A DNA stretch of 34,318 nucleotides from Hyphomicrobiales bacterium (GCA_947455725.1 CANGPL010000028.1:1-34318); one strand, 5' to 3'; counted from the stretch's first letter, positions 18,342-28,241 are shown. Program-made: numbers and translations. The notes: generated by a model from the letters alone, not told the origin.

Positions 18342-19562
18342 GTGACCAGCAAAGCCTCCGCCTTCGCCTCACGCGATTATCGCGTGTTTTTCACCTCACG
18401 GGTTCTATCGGCCCTCGGCCACCAAATGGAAGTGGTGGCGCTGGGCTGGCTTGTTTATGAGATGACCGGTAGCGCGTTTGCGTTAGGGTTAATTGGACTG
18501 GCGTCATTTCTGCCTGTGCTAACCATGTCCCTGATTTCGGGCCACGTGGCGGATCGGTTTGATCGGCGTTGGATTGGCATCCTCTGTTACGGCTTGATTG
18601 CGATCGGATCAGCTGGATTAATCGCCTGCGCGATCATCGGCAAACCAGCGCTTTATGCGGTTTATGGAATTACGATTTTACTTGGCTTTGCGCGCTCCTT
18701 TTCTAATCCGGCAACGCAAGCACTGATGCCGACGCTGGTACCACGCGAGGCTTTACCGAATGCGATTTCTTGGAGCACGTCGGCTTGGCAATCGGCATCA
18801 ATTGTCGGCCCCGCGCTTGGTGGTATCCTCTATATTTTTGGACCGGGAACCGTATTCGGTATTGCGGGCCTCATGTTTATTGGTTCCGCGTTTAGTCTTT
18901 ATGCAATCCATACGCGTCCGGATCCTCAAAAGCGCGAACCGGCAACACTTGAGGCCGCACTCGCAGGTATTCGGTTTATGCGTGAAAAGCCGGTTATTTT
19001 GGGAGCTATTTCACTTGATCTTTTCGCAGTGCTTCTAGGCGGCGCCTCCGCTCTCTTGCCAGTCTATGCGCATGATATTTTGATGACGGGACCGTGGGGC
19101 TTGGGCGTCTTACGTAGCGCAATTTCGGTTGGCGCCATTTTGATGGCTATCCTCTTGGCGCGCTTTCCGGTTAATCGAAATTCCGGACGCATCATGTTGA
19201 TCTCGGTTGCCGTTTTTGGTGTTACGATTATCGTCTTTGGCGTATCGACTAATTTCTGGCTCTCGCTAGCGGCGCTTCTCGTGATGGGCGCTTCTGACAT
19301 GATCAGCGTCTATATCCGCCAGACATTGGTACAATCCGAAACACCCGACGCCATGCGCGGACGCGTTTCTGCCGTGAGTACCGTTTTTATTGGCGCCTCA
19401 AATGAACTCGGCGAATTTGAGAGCGGTATGATGGCAGCAGCACTGGGAACGGTGCCATCGGTCGTCATTGGCGGCATTGGAACGCTAATTGTTGTCGCAC
19501 TATGGGCTAAATTTTTTCCATCATTGCGTGAGCGTGATCGCTTACTTTCCGAGCACGCTTGA
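18342..19562 (+). CDS. MFS transporter, probable drug/metabolite exporter
   Basis: A 406-residue major facilitator with about 12 membrane segments. The loop 2-3 signature is visible as SGHVADRFDRRWIG around residues 66-79, and the N-terminal FTSRVLSALGHQMEVVALGWLVYE is typical of the EntS-like MFS_3 group of exporters. The substrate is unknown. The start is taken as GTG at 18342 because GGCGGA at 18328-18333 sits 8 bases upstream. The in-frame TTG at 18336 is only 2 bases from that site. It follows gyrB closely and converges on rmuC with a 3-base gap and no terminator between. Confidence 0.85.
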   Translation: MTSKASAFASRDYRVFFTSRVLSALGHQMEVVALGWLVYEMTGSAFALGLIGLASFLPVLTMSLISGHVADRFDRRWIGILCYGLIAIGSAGLIACAIIGKPALYAVYGITILLGFARSFSNPATQALMPTLVPREALPNAISWSTSAWQSASIVGPALGGILYIFGPGTVFGIAGLMFIGSAFSLYAIHTRPDPQKREPATLEAALAGIRFMREKPVILGAISLDLFAVLLGGASALLPVYAHDILMTGPWGLGVLRSAISVGAILMAILLARFPVNRNSGRIMLISVAVFGVTIIVFGVSTNFWLSLAALLVMGASDMISVYIRQTLVQSETPDAMRGRVSAVSTVFIGASNELGEFESGMMAAALGTVPSVVIGGIGTLIVVALWAKFFPSLRERDRLLSEHA

Positions 19563-19565
19563 AAG

Positions 19566-20720
19566 TTACTCTACCGTTTTAAAGGGCAGCAATTCGCCCA
19601 TGCGGCTACCATCCCGCGCAAGCTCCGCGCTTGGCGTATCCAATTCCATATCCGCAATGCGCGTTCCGCGTCGAACGATCGAATCGGTTGATTTCGTAAT
19701 CAGGCTCACATCCTCATTGGCTTGCCGGAAATGCGTATCGAGTTTGCCAACGCGCTCGCTCAAACGTCTGACATCCTCGAGGATGCGACCCACTTCTTGC
19801 TGAACAAGATTGGCTTGTTCGCGCATTTTAGAATCTTTCACGATCACTTGCAGCATCTGAATGGCCATCATCAGCAAAGACGGCGACGCAATCATAATCC
19901 GCTGTTTTTGTGCCTTTTGAATGAGATCATCAAAAAACTCGTGTAAGTCGGCGTAGATGGATTCTGATGGAACGAACATCACCGCGATTTCCTGCGTCTC
20001 ACCCGCAAGAATATATTTCTCGGAAATGTCTTTAATATGGGTCGAGATGTCAGTGCGAATGCGCGCCGCTGCTAGTTTCTTCTCATCCTCCGCGCGGGCA
20101 TCGCGAAAGGCAGTGAAACTTTCGAGCGGAAATTTGGCATCAACCACCAAAGGTCTTGGGTCATTGGGCAAGCGAATAATGCAATCGGGCCGCTTGCCAC
20201 CTTTCAGCGTTGCCTGAAACTCATAGGCATTGAGTGGCAGAGCATCGCGAATAATTGCTTCCATCCGGCCCTGACCAAACGCACCGCGCGTCTGCTTGTT
20301 GGACAGCACGTCCTTTAAGGTCAGAACTTCGCTGGTTAACGATGTCAGATTTTTCTGGGCAGCATCAATAACCGCTAACCGTTCATTCAGTTTCGAAAGA
20401 TTCTCGGTCGTCTCTTTGACGTTTTCCTTGAGACCGTCGCCAACGCGATTTTGCAAACTATCAAATCGCTCGCCAACGCTTTGGGTTAGTGTTGCGATAC
20501 GGCCTGTGACTTCAGCCTGCAGCGCTCTCACATCTGACATTTGCTGATCAAGGTGACGCTGGCGTTCAAATTGCGCCGCAGCTTCAATCATGCGGTCGCG
20601 GCTTGCCCTTGAGATCACGATGCCGAGCCAGCCTAACACACCCAAGACGGCAAGCGCCAAAAGCATCATCAGCACTTCAAAAAATCCTAGCATAGATACG
20701 GCTCCGTTGATCTCAGCCAT
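19566..20720 (-). CDS. rmuC: DNA recombination protein RmuC
   Basis: This 384-residue protein has an N-terminal membrane segment (residues 10-35, rich in L, V and G), a long coiled coil (about 45-140, with heptad-like QSVGERFDSL and KENVKETTENL), and then the RmuC domain with RPDCIIRLP, LVVDAKFPLESF and IAVMFVPSESIYA. The domain is a PD-(D/E)XK-like nuclease fold, where DAKF would carry part of the active site. In E. coli, RmuC limits recombination at inverted repeats. It lies divergent to def, an arrangement seen in several Rhizobiales. Confidence 0.93.
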   Translation of the reverse strand: MAEINGAVSMLGFFEVLMMLLALAVLGVLGWLGIVISRASRDRMIEAAAQFERQRHLDQQMSDVRALQAEVTGRIATLTQSVGERFDSLQNRVGDGLKENVKETTENLSKLNERLAVIDAAQKNLTSLTSEVLTLKDVLSNKQTRGAFGQGRMEAIIRDALPLNAYEFQATLKGGKRPDCIIRLPNDPRPLVVDAKFPLESFTAFRDARAEDEKKLAAARIRTDISTHIKDISEKYILAGETQEIAVMFVPSESIYADLHEFFDDLIQKAQKQRIMIASPSLLMMAIQMLQVIVKDSKMREQANLVQQEVGRILEDVRRLSERVGKLDTHFRQANEDVSLITKSTDSIVRRGTRIADMELDTPSAELARDGSRMGELLPFKTVE

Positions 20721-20808
20721 ATGCTGGTAGCAGACTTAGTGTTGAATCCAAAGAACAAAAGATGAACAATTTGACGAAATCCCCCATAATCATTATGTGA
20801 CACTCATC

Positions 20809-21327
20809 ATGACCGTTCGCCCGCTCGTTATTCTTCCAGATCCGCTTCTTCGCGTCGTTTCCGGCGCTGTCGCCAATATTGATGGCGCGACGAAAGCGTT
20901 GATCGATGACATGTTTGAAACCATGTATGAGGCACCAGGCGTAGGCCTTGCTGCCGTGCAAATTGGCGTTACGACGCGAGTTGTTACGATGGATGCCACC
21001 CGTGGCGATGATGAAAAGCAGCCCTTGGCGCTGATCAATCCAGAAATTATCTGGTCATCCGACGCGCTCAACGAATATGAAGAAGGCTGTTTGTCGATCC
21101 CAGAATTCTACGGTGTTGTCATCCGCCCCACCAAAGTCGGCGTCCGTTATCTGGATCTCGATGGCAAGGTGCTCGAACGTGAAATGGATGGCCTTGCGGC
21201 GACCGTCATCCAACATGAAATTGATCATCTCAATGGCAAGCTATTCATTGATCATTTGTCGCGCTTGAAACGTGAGCGGGTGATCAAGAAATTCCAAAAG
21301 CAAGCACGCCGCGAGGGCGGCGAGTGA
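20809..21327 (+). CDS. def: Peptide deformylase
   Basis: From ATG at 20809 the enzyme has 172 residues. It removes the formyl group from nascent proteins. All three motifs are intact: [10 protein letters not shown] (44-53), EEGCLSIPE with metal ligand C94, and QHEIDHLNG with H136, E137 and H140. A GTG at 20797 would add four residues, but [15 protein letters not shown] is the family-like start. Neither start has a clear Shine-Dalgarno site. It is the first gene of def-fmt-truA-cobS, and its TGA overlaps the GTG of fmt. Confidence 0.97.
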   Translation: MTVRPLVILPDPLLRVVSGAVANIDGATKALIDDMFETMYEAPGVGLAAVQIGVTTRVVTMDATRGDDEKQPLALINPEIIWSSDALNEYEEGCLSIPEFYGVVIRPTKVGVRYLDLDGKVLEREMDGLAATVIQHEIDHLNGKLFIDHLSRLKRERVIKKFQKQARREGGE

Positions 21328-22259
21328 GCGGTTTGCGCATCGTCTTTATGGGCACGCCTGATTTCGCTGTGCCTACATTATCCGCACTGGTTGGCCATGG
21401 GCACGAGATTGTCGCTTGCTATACCCGCGCACCGGCACCGGCTGGCCGCGGGATGGCGTTACGCCCTTCTCCCGTCCATGAAGCAGCCAATCGCTTTTCT
21501 ATGCCGGTTTTGACGCCATCGACACTTAAAACCGACGAAGCCGTAGCGGAATTTCTGGGCCATCAGGCTGATGTCGCCATTGTTGTGGCCTATGGCATGA
21601 TCTTGCCAAAAGCTATTCTCGATATTCCGCCGCTTGGCTGTCTTAACCTTCATGCATCGCTGCTGCCGCGTTGGCGTGGTGCAGCGCCGATACAACGCGC
21701 CATTATGGCGGGTGATGCAGAAACAGGCGTGGCGGTCATGAAAATGGCCGAAGGCTTGGATACCGGCCCCGTCGGTATGATCGAGAAGCTCACAATCATG
21801 CCCAATCTCACCGCTGGTGAGGCTCATGATCGTTTAGCCATATTGGGTGCCGATCTGATGATAAGGGCCATTGCGGCATTATCGCGAGGCGGCCTAATCT
21901 TCGTTGAACAATCGCAAGAAGGTGTAGAATACGCCAAGAAATTGACCAATGAAGAATGTCGCATTGATTGGTCAAAACCCGCATCGATAATCCATAATCA
22001 AGTGCGCGGCCTTTCGCCGTTTCCGGGTGCGTTTACGATGGCTGACTTCGGCAAAGGTCCTGAACGGTTAAAGATATTGCGTACCGAACTGATGCAAAGG
22101 TCGGGAAAAGCTGGAACCGTTATGGATGAACATCTCACCGTAGGGTGCGGTGAAAGCTCTGTTCGGTTGATTGACGTGCAACGTGCGGGCTCAAAACCGA
22201 TGTCAGCGTCTGAGTTTTTACGCGGCTCCACCCTATCTGTCGGTACGGTTATTGGCTGA
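21324..22259 (+). CDS. fmt: Methionyl-tRNA formyltransferase
   Basis: A 311-residue enzyme that formylates initiator Met-tRNA with 10-formyl-tetrahydrofolate. It opens [15 protein letters not shown] and carries the catalytic [16 protein letters not shown] segment (N108, H110) and D146 in LDTGPV. The C-terminal OB-like domain begins near residue 205. The start is GTG at 21324, overlapping the def stop (GTGA). Pairing of fmt with def is the usual bacterial arrangement, because one adds and the other removes the formyl group. Confidence 0.97.
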   Translation: MSGLRIVFMGTPDFAVPTLSALVGHGHEIVACYTRAPAPAGRGMALRPSPVHEAANRFSMPVLTPSTLKTDEAVAEFLGHQADVAIVVAYGMILPKAILDIPPLGCLNLHASLLPRWRGAAPIQRAIMAGDAETGVAVMKMAEGLDTGPVGMIEKLTIMPNLTAGEAHDRLAILGADLMIRAIAALSRGGLIFVEQSQEGVEYAKKLTNEECRIDWSKPASIIHNQVRGLSPFPGAFTMADFGKGPERLKILRTELMQRSGKAGTVMDEHLTVGCGESSVRLIDVQRAGSKPMSASEFLRGSTLSVGTVIG

Positions 22260-23017
22260 TGCCCCGCTATAAAATGATCGTTGAATATGACGGAACCGGG
22301 TTCCATGGCTGGCAGCACCAGCGGGATGGCAATTCGGTGCAGGAATCCATTGAAACCGCCATTACACAATTCACGGGCGAAAGCCGTCGCGTTCAAGCGG
22401 CAGGACGGACAGATTCTGGCGTTCACGCCACGCATCAAGTCATTCACGTTGATTTAGCCGTCGATTGGCCCAAAGATACCGTTCGCGATGCTTTGAATGC
22501 GCATCTGAAAGGACAAGGCGTTGCCATTCTGGACGCAAGAAGGGTGGCTGATGCGTTCGATGCGCGGATGTCGGCTCGCAAGCGCCATTATGTCTACCGC
22601 ATCACCAATCGGCGCGCGCCGGTGGTCATCGATAAACATCGCTCATGGCATGTGAAATGGCGTATTGATCCCGTGCTTATGCAGCAAGGTGCGGATCAAT
22701 TGATTGGCAAGCATGATTTTACGACATTTCGCGCCGCCGAATGTCAGGCGGCGAGCCCTTTAAAGACGCTTGATCGTTTAGATGTTGTGGCGAATAGCGA
22801 AGATATTCGAGTTTATGCTTCCGCCCGTTCCTTTCTTCATCACCAAGTTCGCTCCATGGTTGGATCGTTAATTTTGGTTGCTACTGGAAAATGGGCTCCA
22901 AGCGATTTGCGAGCGGCGCTTGAAGCCTGCGACCGTTCGCGCTGCGGGCCGATGGCACCGCCGGATGGTCTTTATCTCATTGGCGTCGATTATGAGGGTG
23001 CTGATGCTGAAATCTAA
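22259..23017 (+). CDS. truA: tRNA pseudouridine synthase A
   Basis: A 252-residue TruA that makes pseudouridine at positions 38-40 of tRNA anticodon arms. It opens YKMIVEYDGTGFHGWQHQ and has the catalytic aspartate D52 in AAGRTDSGVHA. The later FLHHQVRSMVGSL element is also present. The ATG at 22259 shares one base with the fmt stop (TGATG), so the genes are probably translationally coupled. Confidence 0.97.
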   Translation: MPRYKMIVEYDGTGFHGWQHQRDGNSVQESIETAITQFTGESRRVQAAGRTDSGVHATHQVIHVDLAVDWPKDTVRDALNAHLKGQGVAILDARRVADAFDARMSARKRHYVYRITNRRAPVVIDKHRSWHVKWRIDPVLMQQGADQLIGKHDFTTFRAAECQAASPLKTLDRLDVVANSEDIRVYASARSFLHHQVRSMVGSLILVATGKWAPSDLRAALEACDRSRCGPMAPPDGLYLIGVDYEGADAEI

Positions 23018-23813
23018 TCTCGGAATATTCGCACGAACATCTATCGCGCTGGCGCAATGCGTGCGTTTCTATTCGCGCATCGCTGTGCCTCAGCTTCCTT
23101 ACGAAGACGACCCACATGCAGCGCCCGATTTTCGGATCGTGCCACGGGTGTTGCCTGTCGCTGGGATGATCATCGGCTTGCCCTCGGCGCTGATCGTCTT
23201 AGCCGCTGCCGCACTCGGCATGGGCGGCTTCTTAGCGGCATCGCTCGCTGTGACGGTTGCTATTCTTACGACTGGCGCCATGGCGGAAGATGGGCTTTCG
23301 GACGTAGCCGACGGGTTTGGTGGTGGCCACACGGTTGAACGTCGGCTCGAGATCATGGCCGATAGTAGGCTGGGATCTTATGGTGCAGCGGCAATGGTGA
23401 TGTCGCTGCTTATCCGGGTGATTGCGCTCGGCAATCTCATCGATTTTATCGGCTATGGCGCAGGTGCCGCTGCCATCATCGCCGCTGCTGCAGTATCCCG
23501 CATATCCGGCTTAATGCCGCTGGTGTTTTTGCCCTCGGCCAGGCCGGGTGGAAAATCGGCAAGCGTTGGACGGCCGACTGCGGTGACGATTTCCTTTGCT
23601 TTGATCTTGTCCATTATTTTAGGCGCGGCCATCTTGTTTACCGGCGGCTTTCACGCGCGTGGCATTGCTTTAGCCTTGATCCTGTCGCTTTTTACATCTT
23701 TACCGATGATTGCTCTCGCGCAAAGGATGATTGGCGGACAGACAGGCGATGTCGCAGGCGCCACACAACAGGTCGCGGAGATTATCTTCCTTATTACCCT
23801 TTTTGTGGCATAA
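23004..23813 (+). CDS. cobS: Adenosylcobinamide-GDP ribazoletransferase (cobalamin synthase)
   Basis: An integral membrane enzyme of 269 residues that joins adenosylcobinamide-GDP to alpha-ribazole in the last steps of B12 assembly (the cobS/cobV type, not the cobaltochelatase CobS). Markers are FYSRIAVP near the start, then the metal-binding GAMAEDGLSDVADGFGGG and ERRLEIMADSRLGSYGA, and several hydrophobic helices. ATG at 23004 is chosen because AGGG lies 5 bases upstream. ATG at 22992 is possible, and the longer frame from 22878 is a truA shadow. It overlaps the end of truA by 14 bases. The companion CobU/CobT enzymes are not in the window. Confidence 0.93.
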   Translation: MLKSNLGIFARTSIALAQCVRFYSRIAVPQLPYEDDPHAAPDFRIVPRVLPVAGMIIGLPSALIVLAAAALGMGGFLAASLAVTVAILTTGAMAEDGLSDVADGFGGGHTVERRLEIMADSRLGSYGAAAMVMSLLIRVIALGNLIDFIGYGAGAAAIIAAAAVSRISGLMPLVFLPSARPGGKSASVGRPTAVTISFALILSIILGAAILFTGGFHARGIALALILSLFTSLPMIALAQRMIGGQTGDVAGATQQVAEIIFLITLFVA

Positions 23814-23820
23814 GAAGTTC

Positions 23821-24054
23821 ATGAACGTTTCCACGCCCTGCATCAAAACCTGCGTTATCGATCACGTCACCGGCTATTGCATCGGTTGCGGACGCACGGG
23901 CACTGAGATTTCGCAATGGCCCTTTATGCCAGAGCCGGATCGTATTTCGATCATGGCAACGCTTGCCGATCGGCTCAAAGGCATGTCCAGTCGTGCAGCC
24001 CGTGGTGGTAGAACGCGCGAGCGCGTCAGGCAGCGAGGCTCCACAGGAACCTAA
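23821..24054 (+). CDS. DUF1289 family small cysteine-rich protein
   Basis: A 77-residue protein starting at ATG 23821, 7 bases after cobS. It has C7, C11, C20 and C23 in a CxxxC...CxxC arrangement, followed by GRTGTEISQWPFM, which is the DUF1289 signature. Four close cysteines suggest a metal or Fe-S site. The family function is not established. Its tail is basic and overlaps the 3' end of the TSUP gene on the other strand by 29 bases. Confidence 0.88.
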   Translation: MNVSTPCIKTCVIDHVTGYCIGCGRTGTEISQWPFMPEPDRISIMATLADRLKGMSSRAARGGRTRERVRQRGSTGT

Positions 24055-24859
24055 GAATAACGGCCAGTAAAAAGAGGCCAAACGCCATTTCCAATTGCCG
24101 CTTTGGTAGTCGGTGCGCGAGGTTAACGCCAAGCTTCACGGTCAGCATGCTCATTGGCACAAAAAGCGCGATCCCAATCAGCGAAACAAAGCCAAGCGAA
24201 AAAGGAGGTAACACATCCATTTTTGGCCAGCCTGCATAGATGTAGCCCAAGGCGCCCGGTATCGAAATCAGAATGCCGAGGCCCGAGGATGTCGCAACCG
24301 CTTGATGGATGGGGCGGCGATACAGCATCATATAAACATTACAAAGCTGCCCGCCGCCAATGCCCATCAAAGACGATAAAAGGCCGATCACGACGCCATA
24401 GATTTTAAGAGGTAAGCCTGTTGGCATATCGCCTTTGAGCACCCAACTGTCACGCGCAAATAAAAGCCGGATACAGGTGAAGCTCGCAATGCCAATAAAG
24501 AGCGCTTTAAACAGCATTGGCGGCGCAATACGCGCCACTAAAGTGCCTGCCGCAACGCCCAACACGACGGGAACGGCCCAAGCTTTCAACAAGTCCATAT
24601 CCACGGCACCTTTGGCGTAATGGGCGCGAAAGGAACGGATAGATGTGGGGATGATTATCGCAAGCGATGAGCCAATCGCCAAGGGCATGCGCACTTCTTC
24701 AACAACGCCCGTTGCCCGAAAGAGTTCATAGAGCACCGGGACGATAAGAATACCGCCACCAACGCCAAAGACCCCTGCCAAAATACCTGTTGCTGCACCT
24801 GCAACGAGAAGGCCTCCGATCAGGAAAATAAGATCATTGGTGGCGATTGCATCAAACAT
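24026..24859 (-). CDS. TSUP (TauE/SafE) family transporter
   Basis: This 277-residue membrane protein has the internal duplication of the TauE/SafE family. The first half carries GVFGVGGGILIVPVL near residues 29-43, and the second half carries GLLSSLMGIGGGQLCNVYM near 158-176. About eight hydrophobic segments are visible. Members move sulfonates, sulfite or other organic anions across the inner membrane; the substrate here is unknown. It follows dusA on the same strand by 22 bases and converges with the DUF1289 gene. Confidence 0.9.
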   Translation of the reverse strand: MFDAIATNDLIFLIGGLLVAGAATGILAGVFGVGGGILIVPVLYELFRATGVVEEVRMPLAIGSSLAIIIPTSIRSFRAHYAKGAVDMDLLKAWAVPVVLGVAAGTLVARIAPPMLFKALFIGIASFTCIRLLFARDSWVLKGDMPTGLPLKIYGVVIGLLSSLMGIGGGQLCNVYMMLYRRPIHQAVATSSGLGILISIPGALGYIYAGWPKMDVLPPFSLGFVSLIGIALFVPMSMLTVKLGVNLAHRLPKRQLEMAFGLFLLAVILRFLWSLAA

Positions 24860-24881
24860 AAAAGGATCTTTCGGTTAGGGA

Positions 24882-25871
24882 TCAGGCGGCTTGTTCGATG
24901 GAGCGATCAATATGGGCGATGGCATCACGCAAAACGCTTAGCGTTGCGCCACGCTTAACGCCTTCCGTTGCCAAATGACGACGGAAGGCGCGAGCACCCG
25001 GACGACCTTGAAAGAGGCCAAGAAGATGCCGCGTCATGGTGTGCAATGCCAAACCTTCCGCCAAACGCGCTTCAATGTAGGGATAGAATGCTTCAAGGGC
25101 CGCGAAGGCATCAGCGACTGGGGCTTCTTTGCCATAAAGTTCTGGGTCTATGTGCAGCAACATCTCCGGATTATGATAGGCCTCACGCCCGATCATGACA
25201 CCATCGACATGGGCAAGATGGGCGTGAATATCCGTGAAGGTCGCAATGCCTCCATTGATCGCAATTGGATAATCGCTAAGCCGCTTTTTAAGCGCATAAA
25301 CGAGCGGATAATCAAGCGGTGGTACTTCGCGGTTTTCTTTTGGTGATAAGCCCTTGAGCCACGCCTTGCGCGCGTGAACGGTGATCGAATCAGAGCCAGC
25401 GGCGATCACTGCATCCGCTAGTGCGTTAAGGGCAAGCTCTGGATCTTGATCGTCGACGCCAATGCGGCATTTAACCGAAACCGGAATTGAGACGGCGGCT
25501 TTCATCGCCCCGATGCACTCGGCTACAAGCTGCGGCTCTTGCATTAAACAGGCCCCAAAGCGGCCTTCCTGAACGCGATCGGATGGGCAACCGACATTGA
25601 GATTAATTTCTTGATAACCGTAATCGGCTGCAATTTTGGCGGCTTCCGCCAGTTCCGTTGGATTAGAGCCACCAAGTTGCACGATCACGGGATGTTCGGC
25701 GTCATCAAATCCCAATAGCCGATCACGGGCACCATGTTTGATAGCCGCCGACGTTACCATTTCTGTGTAAAGCACTGCGTGGCGCGTGAAGAGGCGATGG
25801 AAAAAACGGCAATGCCGATCTGTCCAATCCATCATCGGTGCAACGGTGAAACGCGGGAAATTCGCTTGCAT
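24882..25871 (-). CDS. dusA: tRNA-dihydrouridine synthase DusA
   Basis: A 329-residue FMN enzyme that reduces uridine 20/20a in the D-loop of tRNA. It opens FTVAPMMDWTDRHCRFFHRL, has the active-site cysteine in LNVGCPSDRVQEGRFGACLM, and shows the ITVHARKAWLKGLSPKENRE loop and INGGI element typical of DusA. The start is set at ATG 25871. The upstream in-frame TTG at 25907 would add 12 residues overlapping the preceding ABC gene and has no family match. The gene is 10 bases downstream of the ABC ATPase stop. Confidence 0.95.
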   Translation of the reverse strand: MQANFPRFTVAPMMDWTDRHCRFFHRLFTRHAVLYTEMVTSAAIKHGARDRLLGFDDAEHPVIVQLGGSNPTELAEAAKIAADYGYQEINLNVGCPSDRVQEGRFGACLMQEPQLVAECIGAMKAAVSIPVSVKCRIGVDDQDPELALNALADAVIAAGSDSITVHARKAWLKGLSPKENREVPPLDYPLVYALKKRLSDYPIAINGGIATFTDIHAHLAHVDGVMIGREAYHNPEMLLHIDPELYGKEAPVADAFAALEAFYPYIEARLAEGLALHTMTRHLLGLFQGRPGARAFRRHLATEGVKRGATLSVLRDAIAHIDRSIEQAA

Positions 25872-25881
25872 GAAGGGCTTT

Positions 25882-27414
25882 CTAGCCTTCTGAACCACGC
25901 GGTGCAAAGACTTTATGGCTTAACGAAGGCGACGCCTCGACGAGGGAGCGTGTGTAAGCGTCTGCTGGCTCGACTAAAACTCGCCCTGTCGGCCCTTGCT
26001 CGACCACCTTGCCATCTTTCATCACCAAAAGATGGTTGGCGACGCGACGGGCAACTCCCAAATCATGCGTGATAAAAACCATTGCAATGCCATGCTGCTG
26101 GCGGAGCCCATCCAATAAATCGAGAATTTGCGCACGAACGCCGATATCGAGCGCTGAGACGGGCTCATCAAGAACAACGATATCAGGTTTGCTTATGATA
26201 GCTCTCGCAATAGCCGCGCGTTGCGCCTGACCGCCCGAAACTTGATGAGGATAGCGCTCCGCGAAATTCGGATCGAGACCCACTTCCTGCAAGGCAAGAG
26301 TGACACGCTGAGATTGTGCTGCAGAGTCCAAAGCCTCGGCGTGAAGAGGCTCGGCAATCGATTGACCGAGTGTCCAACGCGGGTTGAGCGAGCCTGCCGG
26401 ATCTTGAAACACCATCTGTACTTGGCAAAGTGATTGTAACGCTTCAAGCTGCCCGGCGAGTGGCTTTGCAAGGCCCGTTATAAGCCTTGCCAGCGTTGAC
26501 TTGCCCGAGCCCGACTGGCCGACAATGCCCAGGCACTCTCCGCTGCGCAGCTCAAACGAGACATCATCAAGTGCCCGCTTCTTCTGATAGCTAAAGGAGA
26601 GATGTCGCCCACGTAAAATGACTTCGCTCTGTTTCATTTCTAAAACGGCATTCTCTGCCATAGCACTTTCAAGAAGTGCTCTCAGTCGCGGTGAGTATTT
26701 CGCATCTATATTCTTTGTATCAGAGGCTTCGATGATTTTGCCCTCTTCGATGAGGGCGATGTGATCGGCAAGCGTTGCAACAGCTGGAAGATCATGGCTT
26801 ACCAGTAAAATTCCAATTCCTTCCTCGCGTGCAAGTTTAAGGAATAAATTTAAGATCGACGCTTCGGTTGTAACATCTAGAGCCGTCGTTGGCTCATCGG
26901 CGAGCAGAAGTTTGGGCGAAAGGGCAAGAGCAGCGGCAATCATAGCGCGTTGTCTTTGCCCACCCGAAATTTCATGCGGATAGCGAGCAAATGCATCAAT
27001 ATCCGCTGGAAACTCCGTACGATCCAAAACACGGCGTGCTTCTATTCGCGCGGCTTTTTGATCAAGTCCAAGATGCCATCGAAGTGGCTCGGCAACGTGA
27101 TCGCCAATCGTCATTAAAGGATCAAAGGCTGCGGCTGAATCTTGGAAGACGATGCCGATATCACGCCCCCTTATATGGCCGAGCTTCTTCTCGCTCAGCG
27201 TGAGAAGGGAGGTGTCATTCAACAGGATCGTTCCACTCAATGCTGCTGCCTTTGGTGGTAGACCGATGATCGATCGTGCTGTTAATGATTTTCCGGATCC
27301 CGATGCGCCAACAAGTCCTACGATTTTACCGGACTCGAGTGTAAGATTAAGACCATCGAGCAATCGACGACCATTCAACGTCAGTGATAGACCTTTGATG
27401 TCGAGGAGCGCCAT
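25882..27414 (-). CDS. Fused double ATP-binding protein of a peptide/nickel-type ABC transporter
   Basis: A 510-residue fusion of DppD-like and DppF-like ATPases. The first domain has Walker A GASGSGKS, signature ISGGQRQRAM and Walker B LLLADEPTTALD. The second has GQSGSGKS, VSGGQAQRAA and IVVLDEPVSALD. It would drive import of peptides, nickel chelates or similar solutes through the two permeases just upstream. ATG at 27414 begins MALLDIKGLSL, 2 bases after the stop of the second permease gene. The longer frame from 27447 overlaps that gene and is not used. No substrate-binding protein gene is next to it. Confidence 0.93.
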   Translation of the reverse strand: MALLDIKGLSLTLNGRRLLDGLNLTLESGKIVGLVGASGSGKSLTARSIIGLPPKAAALSGTILLNDTSLLTLSEKKLGHIRGRDIGIVFQDSAAAFDPLMTIGDHVAEPLRWHLGLDQKAARIEARRVLDRTEFPADIDAFARYPHEISGGQRQRAMIAAALALSPKLLLADEPTTALDVTTEASILNLFLKLAREEGIGILLVSHDLPAVATLADHIALIEEGKIIEASDTKNIDAKYSPRLRALLESAMAENAVLEMKQSEVILRGRHLSFSYQKKRALDDVSFELRSGECLGIVGQSGSGKSTLARLITGLAKPLAGQLEALQSLCQVQMVFQDPAGSLNPRWTLGQSIAEPLHAEALDSAAQSQRVTLALQEVGLDPNFAERYPHQVSGGQAQRAAIARAIISKPDIVVLDEPVSALDIGVRAQILDLLDGLRQQHGIAMVFITHDLGVARRVANHLLVMKDGKVVEQGPTGRVLVEPADAYTRSLVEASPSLSHKVFAPRGSEG

Positions 27415-27416
27415 GA

Positions 27417-28241
27417 TCAGCTTCTTCTCTTTCGAGGATCCAACCATTCGCTCAAAGCATCACCAAGCAGCGTAAAGCCCAGTACCGCTAAAACAATTGC
27501 AATTCCCGGAACGAGCACCATGCGAGGTGCGATGCCAATAAAGGTTTGCGCTTCGTTCAGCATCCGACCCCAACTTGGCGTTGGAGGCGTTACACCTAAT
27601 CCGACGTAAGACAGACCCGCTTCCGCTAAGATCCCCAGTCCCAATTGGATCGTTATCTGAATAATGATCGTACCTAGAATCAAGGGTAAGGCATGACGGA
27701 TCGCGATGCTCAACTCATGCCGTCCTGCCAAGCGCGAGGCGTGAATAAAATCGAGCGTCCAAATGGATTGTGCTCGGTTGAAAGAAACGCGTGCAAAGAC
27801 GGGGATATTAAAAATACCAATCGCCAATATTGCGTTCAGCATCCCGGCGCCAACCGTATCATGCAACAAGATTGCGATCACGAGGGCTGGAAAGGCGAAG
27901 ATGAAATCATTGGCGCGCATAATGGCTTGGCTCAACCAATTCTCCCGCGCGGACGCGACCAAACCTAATGGAACGCCAATACCAGCACCGATGCCGACAG
28001 CAGCAATCGCCACAAGAAGAGAAGCGACGGTTCCCCGCATGGTAAGGCCAAACAGATCACGACCGAGTTGATCGGTACCTAACCAATGATCGACCGATGG
28101 CGCATGAAGCTTTTCACCGACTTGAATAAACGTCGGATCCTTCATCCATGGCATCAGCGAAAGAAACGCAATACACATGAACGCTCCGATAATCAGCGCA
28201 CCGGTAAGAAAACTAATATTCTTGAAAATGGATCGCTTCAT
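27417..28241 (-). CDS. ABC transporter permease, DppC/OppC type
   Basis: This 274-residue permease has an N-terminal membrane helix, then the DppC-type segment HWLGTDQLGRDLFGLTMRG at about 52-70, and the EAA-like loop with SRLAGRHELSIAIRHALP. It should have about six membrane helices. It pairs with the DppB-type permease, with its ATG overlapping that gene's stop (ATGA), and with the fused ATPase. Substrate specificity cannot be read from the sequence. Confidence 0.92.
   Translation of the reverse strand: MKRSIFKNISFLTGALIIGAFMCIAFLSLMPWMKDPTFIQVGEKLHAPSVDHWLGTDQLGRDLFGLTMRGTVASLLVAIAAVGIGAGIGVPLGLVASARENWLSQAIMRANDFIFAFPALVIAILLHDTVGAGMLNAILAIGIFNIPVFARVSFNRAQSIWTLDFIHASRLAGRHELSIAIRHALPLILGTIIIQITIQLGLGILAEAGLSYVGLGVTPPTPSWGRMLNEAQTFIGIAPRMVLVPGIAIVLAVLGFTLLGDALSEWLDPRKRRS

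Noticed and set aside
22878-23003. Longer N-terminus for CobS
   Set aside because: The extra residues are a shadow of the truA 3' end and are not hydrophobic or CobS-like. ATGs at 22992 or 23004 fit the family start.
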